In this document: in pieces, positions 59,347 through 64,000 of the stretch
Numbering within the stretch: position 1 is the stretch's first letter
Layout of the letters: each line of letters opens with the position of its first letter
Translations under genes and position numbers: made by a program
The notes under the pieces: generated by a model
Databases searched by the model: none
Told to the model about the DNA's origin: nothing
The model's input: only the letters and a program-made list of their open reading frames with translations
Assembly: GCF_003171515.1 (NCBI RefSeq)
Contig: NC_089391.1
Coordinates: 3,782,001 to 3,846,000, forward strand
Direction of reading: 5' to 3'
From: Pyrenophora tritici-repentis
Taxonomy: Eukaryota; Ascomycota; Dothideomycetes; Pleosporales; Pleosporaceae
DNA: 64,000 bases

Positions 59347-62300
59347 ATGGCTGCGGAAAATTCAACAGACGAACCGCGCACGCCGGTGCGCGAGCAATCG
59401 GAGCCCGAGAAGGTAGCCAACGAAGGGAAGAAGAAGGTTGAGCCGGACTCGGACGACGACGAAGACGACGATGTTGAGGAGGAGCCCAAGCTCAAGTACA
59501 GTCGCCTCACGAGGGATTTGGGTCCGGTATACCGCAATGGCGACGCGACGGCTACCTTTATGGTCGCGGGGGACAAGATGGTACGGTCATAGCTCCAAGC
59601 TTCATGTGCTTGTATTGCAAGCTGTATGGTGTATGCTAAGATTGTATATAGATTGTTGGAACACATAATGGCAATATCGTGAGTTCCTGGAGCTTCCTGA
59701 ACCCCCAAATAGTATACTAATCCTACCAGCACGCCCTAACCATACCGTCGTTCCAAATCCTCCGCACCTACAATGCACATCCTGCCGCCTCCGTCACTGC
59801 GCTGTCAGTGTCCCCCTTGTTAGCTTCACAGCCATTCGTACCTACCGCCTCAGATCTCAGGTCCGCTGATCAGACGACTCCAAGTTTACGGCGTACAGAC
59901 ACTACGTCAGGCAATACATCGTCTCCCCGTGCGCCCCGTCAAGCCCAAGTACCGGCAACGCCTTCAAATCAGATATACATAGCTTCCTCTTCCATAGATG
60001 GACATGTGTGTGTGTCTTCCCTCGTCGATCCCAAGGATGTCACGCTCCGCAACTTCGGCCGCCCCGTACAAGCCGTTGCACTCTCACCCGAATACAAGAA
60101 CGACCGCTCCTACTTGTCCGGAGGATTAGCTGGCGAGCTCATTCACACAGTTGGAGGGCCAACGGGCGTACGGTCAAATGCAAACACCAGCTCAGCATCA
60201 CAGACAGCACAAGGATGGCTAGGCGCAATAGGACTGGGCGGCCACGGAGGCAGGGACACCATCCTGCACTCTGGAGAAGGTGCCATAAGTGCCATCAAAT
60301 GGTCACTTTCAGGCAAATTCGTGGCTTGGTCAAACGAACATGGCATCCGCATCATTCGGACCGACCTCCACCTCGACAGCGCAGACTCGGAGTTCGCGTG
60401 GAAGAGAATCGGCTTTATCGAGAAGCCGAATCGGCGAATATGGGAGGACATGGCTGGTGTATGGAAGGCGCGGATAGAGTGGGTTGATGACCGGTCACTC
60501 GAGTCTGATGACGACGCTATAATGAGTATGAACGGTCATCATCTTGCAGATAAAACCGAGTCCACATTACCACAGAACCGATCACCCCAAACGCCCAAGA
60601 ATAGCAAGAAGAAGAAGACGTTTGAAAAGCTCATCATAGGGTGGGGAGATGCAGCTTGGGTTGTTCACGTACAACCTGGAGGAGCTGGCGTCGGCCGTGA
60701 AGTTGGTGAAAGATCGGTCGGAAGCGCCGAGGTGGTCCATCGGTATTATTGTCTCCCCTGTATTCATTCATCGCTAACGATTTCCCAGTCTTCGTTTCGA
60801 CGACTGTATTGTTTCTGGCATTTCGCTCTATACCCCTTCTTTGCTTCTTGTTCTTGCATACCGGACACGCGATGACGATGACAATCCCGTTTCTGGGCCA
60901 GAAACGACTCCTCGGGGAGGAAGGATGCGTCGATCAAACGGTCTTTCTCCAGAGCTCAAACTCATAGATGCTGCCACCTCAGATGAGGTCGAAGTTGATT
61001 CCTTGACCGTCAGCAGATTCGAAACTCTCTCGGCTGCGGATTATCACTTGGGCACCTTGTATGTGCCTCATCCCAAGACCATGACTCCCGCGCAGAAGAG
61101 TGCATTGGAGGCCATTGGAGGCGGTATTTGGGATGTTGGTGCCAGTGCAGCGCGTATATTCAGCTCGGGAGCGAGTGTAATGAACCTTCAGATTGGCTCT
61201 GACAAGCCACCGTCAAGGGCACCATCCATGTCCTCAGCCAGTGCCGGTAACGCCTCAGGCTCAATAGCTACTAAACGGCAACAACAAGCGCATCCAAACG
61301 CTGCGACACCAGGTCTGAAAGTCTTCATCCAGAGCCCCTACGATTGTGTACTAGCCATCAAGCGAGAACTATCAGATCATTTCCAGTGGGAACTTGAGCA
61401 TGAGAATTACAAGGATGCCTGGGAGCTACTAGAAGACCATCCTGAGATTATCGCGTCGGTTCTGCAGGCCCCCTCAGATGGGTCGCCAGGTGGTACCCCT
61501 ATAAAGCGACAGGGAAGTTTACACGAGTTCTTTGCAGACGACAGCGATTCCCAAACTACGCTCTCCGCTACAAGGGCAAACCAGAACTCTGCAGTAGAGA
61601 AAGAGAAACGTCGAATTGGAGATTTATGGGTTCAGCAGCTTGTCAACAACGGTGACTGGAAACAAGCAGGCAAAGTCGCTGGTCGCGTACTTGGCACCTC
61701 CTCACGATGGGAACATTGGGTGTGGAAGTTTGCGCAGAAAAACCACTTCAACGAGATATCTCCCTACGTCCCCAAGAAGCCCATGCAGCCGCCATTACCA
61801 TCGATGGTATATGAAGTGATTCTTGGTCACTACATAATTCATGATCGAATACGCTTCAAGCATTTGCTCGAAGATTGGGATCCAGATCTGTTCGATATTA
61901 ATAGTGTCATTGAGGCAATCAAGAGCAAGCTTTCTGCAGGCGATGTCACTGAGGAATCCATCGAAGGCGATGTACAGGGCCGAGATTGGCGGATACTGCA
62001 AGATGGTCTTGCGAAGCTGTTCCTCGCCAGCGGTCGTCAGAGAGAGGCGTTGCGTTGCTACATTCGTCTCCAAAATGCTGAGGCTGCCATGACCCTCATA
62101 CGGGACTTCCATCTCGTGGAGGCTGTCAGGGATGACATACCCGGGTTCATTATGATGGGCGTGTCCAAAGATCAGATGAAGTCTGCGTCAGTAAAACTGG
62201 AAGAGCTAGAAGAGGCGTCTACGGAAGCGATCAGTGTACTTGTTGAAGAGGGCTGCCGCGGCACCATTCCTGCCTCTGACGTTGAAAGTCAATTGCAGGA

Positions 62301-63551
62301 AAAAGGACCAGCATTCAGGCCTTTCCTGCACTTCTATCTAAGAAAGCTGTGGAAGCCGGAAATGCATGAGCGAACAGCGAAAACAGCTAAAGAGCGGGTG
62401 GCAGAGGACCGCTTGGTGGCTGATGGCAAAATTGTTGCAGAAGAGTTTGCGGATCTTATGGTTGAGCTGTTCGCGGAGTATGACCGACCGCTCCTCATGG
62501 AGTATCTGCGTAAGTCTCAAAGCTATGATCTGAGCAAGGCTACGGCAGAGTGCGAGAGGAGGGAGTACATCCCAGAGCTTGTGTAAGTTTTACATGTTAC
62601 AGAGGCCCGATCAGCTTGCTAATCCATTGCAGACATATCCTCTCCAAGACAGGCCAAACAAAGCGCGCCCTGTATCTCATTATTGAGAAGCTCTCTGACG
62701 TTAGCTTTGCAATTTCTTTCGCAAAAGAGCAAGATGACCCCGACTTATGGAACGATCTATTGGAGTACTCCATGGACAAACCACACTTCATCCGCGGCCT
62801 CCTCGAAGAAGTCGGCACAGCAATTGACCCCATCAAGCTGGTCCGGCGTATCCCCGAAGGTCTAGAAATCGAAGGTCTCCGCGATGGCATCGGCCGCATG
62901 GTCCGCGAATACGAAATCCAATACTCAATCTCCGAAGGCGTCGCCCGCGTCCTCCGCGGCGAAGTAGCCGCTGGTATGGATACCTTGCGCGCCGGCCAAA
63001 GACGCGGCGTTAAATTCGAAGTCAGCCGCGAGAAGAAACATCATCACGCCACCAAAGCCCAGGTCGACATTGAACCCAAGGCCATCGACCCCGCTACAGC
63101 GGCCAAAGCAACGGCAAGAGCAGACAACAAAACTACGGCAGTCTCCTCGACTACAAACGCACCCAACCTCGACCCCGCACCCGAAGTCCCGCCAGAAGGT
63201 GACGCACCACCAGGCCACTGCGTAGGCTGCCACCGCCCCTTCACCCTCCCCACCACGGAAGAAGAAGAAGCAACCATCGACGGTAGCGGGCCTTTACCAC
63301 TCTCCCGCGACACCCTCGTTGGTTTCGCATGCGGCCACATTTTCCACCTGAGATGTCTGCTCCCCAAGACAAGTGCTAGCGCTAGTGTTGCGGCCGGCTT
63401 GCAACAGCAGCTCGCAGCTGATGCGCAGGAAAGTGGAGGTAGGTGGACGAGGAGTGTGGGCGCGAAAGTGGCGCATGCGCATGTTATTAAGAGCGCGGTG
63501 GGGAGAGGCTGTGTGGTTTGTAGGGAGAAGGAGGTTGTGAGTGATGAGTGA
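59347..63551 (+). CDS. VPS41: HOPS complex subunit Vps41
   Basis: Five exons (59347-59580, 59652-59678, 59730-60742, 60789-62582, 62633-63551; introns 46-71 bases) give 1328 residues. The second exon is only 27 bases and encodes IVGTHNGNI, part of the first WD40-like blade. An acidic N-terminal stretch precedes a beta-propeller-like region up to about residue 600. The helical clathrin-heavy-chain-type repeat region (about 640-1150) includes YDCVLAIKRELSDHFQWEL and ILSKTGQTKRALYLIIEKL. A RING-like zinc finger at the C-terminus has CVGC, CGHIFHLRC and CVVC. Vps41 tethers membranes for fusion with the vacuole and serves the AP-3 pathway. Insertions rich in Ser/Thr make it longer than the yeast protein. 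Confidence 0.94.
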
Positions 63552-64000
63552 TGAGTGAGTGATGTGGGTTGGAGTGGATGGGAATTGGGTGTATATACCA
63601 AGGAAGTGAAGATGAGGATGAAGATAAGATTATGCTTTTTTGATGGCAACATAGGGAAGTTTTTTATTTTGGGTCATGGGCATGTGGGAGTGAGTTGGGC
63701 GAGGGGATGGAGATATTGTAATGCATATTACTGTATTACTAAATGGTCTTTAGGCACCTATAGTCCAGCCAATTTTGAGCCTTTGTTCTATGCATGGCGA
63801 TGTTTTATTGCCCCTTCCTTGCAGAGCACGGTCATTCTTGAGAGGCTGAGTTCTCGTAGCCTATAGATATTGTATCAAGCGTTCTGCATGCATGGATTGT
63901 ATCGGGGCTCTGCAGCAGTCATGATATGAAGACATGTTTGTCAATGAGAGGGCGCGTGCAAAGGGCTCATACATCATGTTAACGTAATTAACGTACCTAT
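63552..64000. other. 3' flank of VPS41 to the window edge
   Basis: No gene is seen. A GTGAG-rich start is followed by T-rich sequence that fits a 3' UTR. Confidence 0.4.

Overview
The window is nuclear DNA of a filamentous ascomycete. Genes are compact and lie on both strands. Most are broken by short GT-AG introns of about 45-140 bases, often with a recognisable CTAAC/CTGAC-like branch site. The protein set (Vps41, Atg4, GPI transamidase Gaa1, histones H2A/H2B, proteasome Rpn9, complex I subunits) is eukaryotic. The presence of ApsB/Mto1 and augmin, and the style of the proteins, point to Pezizomycotina, probably Dothideomycetes (Pleosporales-like). The species cannot be fixed from sequence alone. 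All gene models here were made by eye from reading frames, splice signals and remembered family motifs; no search was run.

Layout. 0-9 kb: 3' end of UTP6, a mitochondrial ICT1-type peptidyl-tRNA hydrolase, a Nab3-like RNA-binding protein, a LETM1-domain protein and a SPIN90/Ldb17 protein. 9-24 kb is gene-poor: a doubtful two-exon gene near 10.5 kb, an SLC16-like MFS transporter, a gene-free stretch of about 5 kb, a small ubiquitin-like/AN1 zinc-finger fusion, a small Cys-rich ORF of unknown status, and a cytochrome b5-acyl-CoA dehydrogenase fusion. 24-41 kb is dense: a MYND protein, Sqs1, Atg4, the divergent H2B/H2A pair, Kgd2 divergent from a complex I NDUFB9-like subunit, and Grc3 divergent from RPA34. 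41-50 kb: the large ApsB/Mto1-like coiled-coil protein, cystathionine gamma-synthase and a HAUS1-like augmin subunit. 50.5 kb: an intron-containing elongator tRNA-Met. 51-64 kb: rhomboid protease Rbd2 divergent from Gaa1, Rpn9 divergent from the NDUFA9-like complex I subunit, and an RMND1/Mrx10-family protein divergent from Vps41.

Most of the content is conserved housekeeping. A recurring feature is head-to-head gene pairs with short shared promoters. In several pairs the partners act in the same process: H2B/H2A in chromatin, GRC3/RPA34 in rRNA synthesis and processing, KGD2/NDUFB9 in mitochondrial energy metabolism. Two microtubule-nucleation genes (ApsB-like and HAUS1-like) are separated by a single gene. 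The least ordinary gene is the ubiquitin-like/AN1 fusion, whose ubiquitin-like part keeps both ends of ubiquitin (MQIFVKT start, LRGG end) directly before a zinc finger. I saw no CRISPR array, intact transposon, rRNA gene or viral gene.
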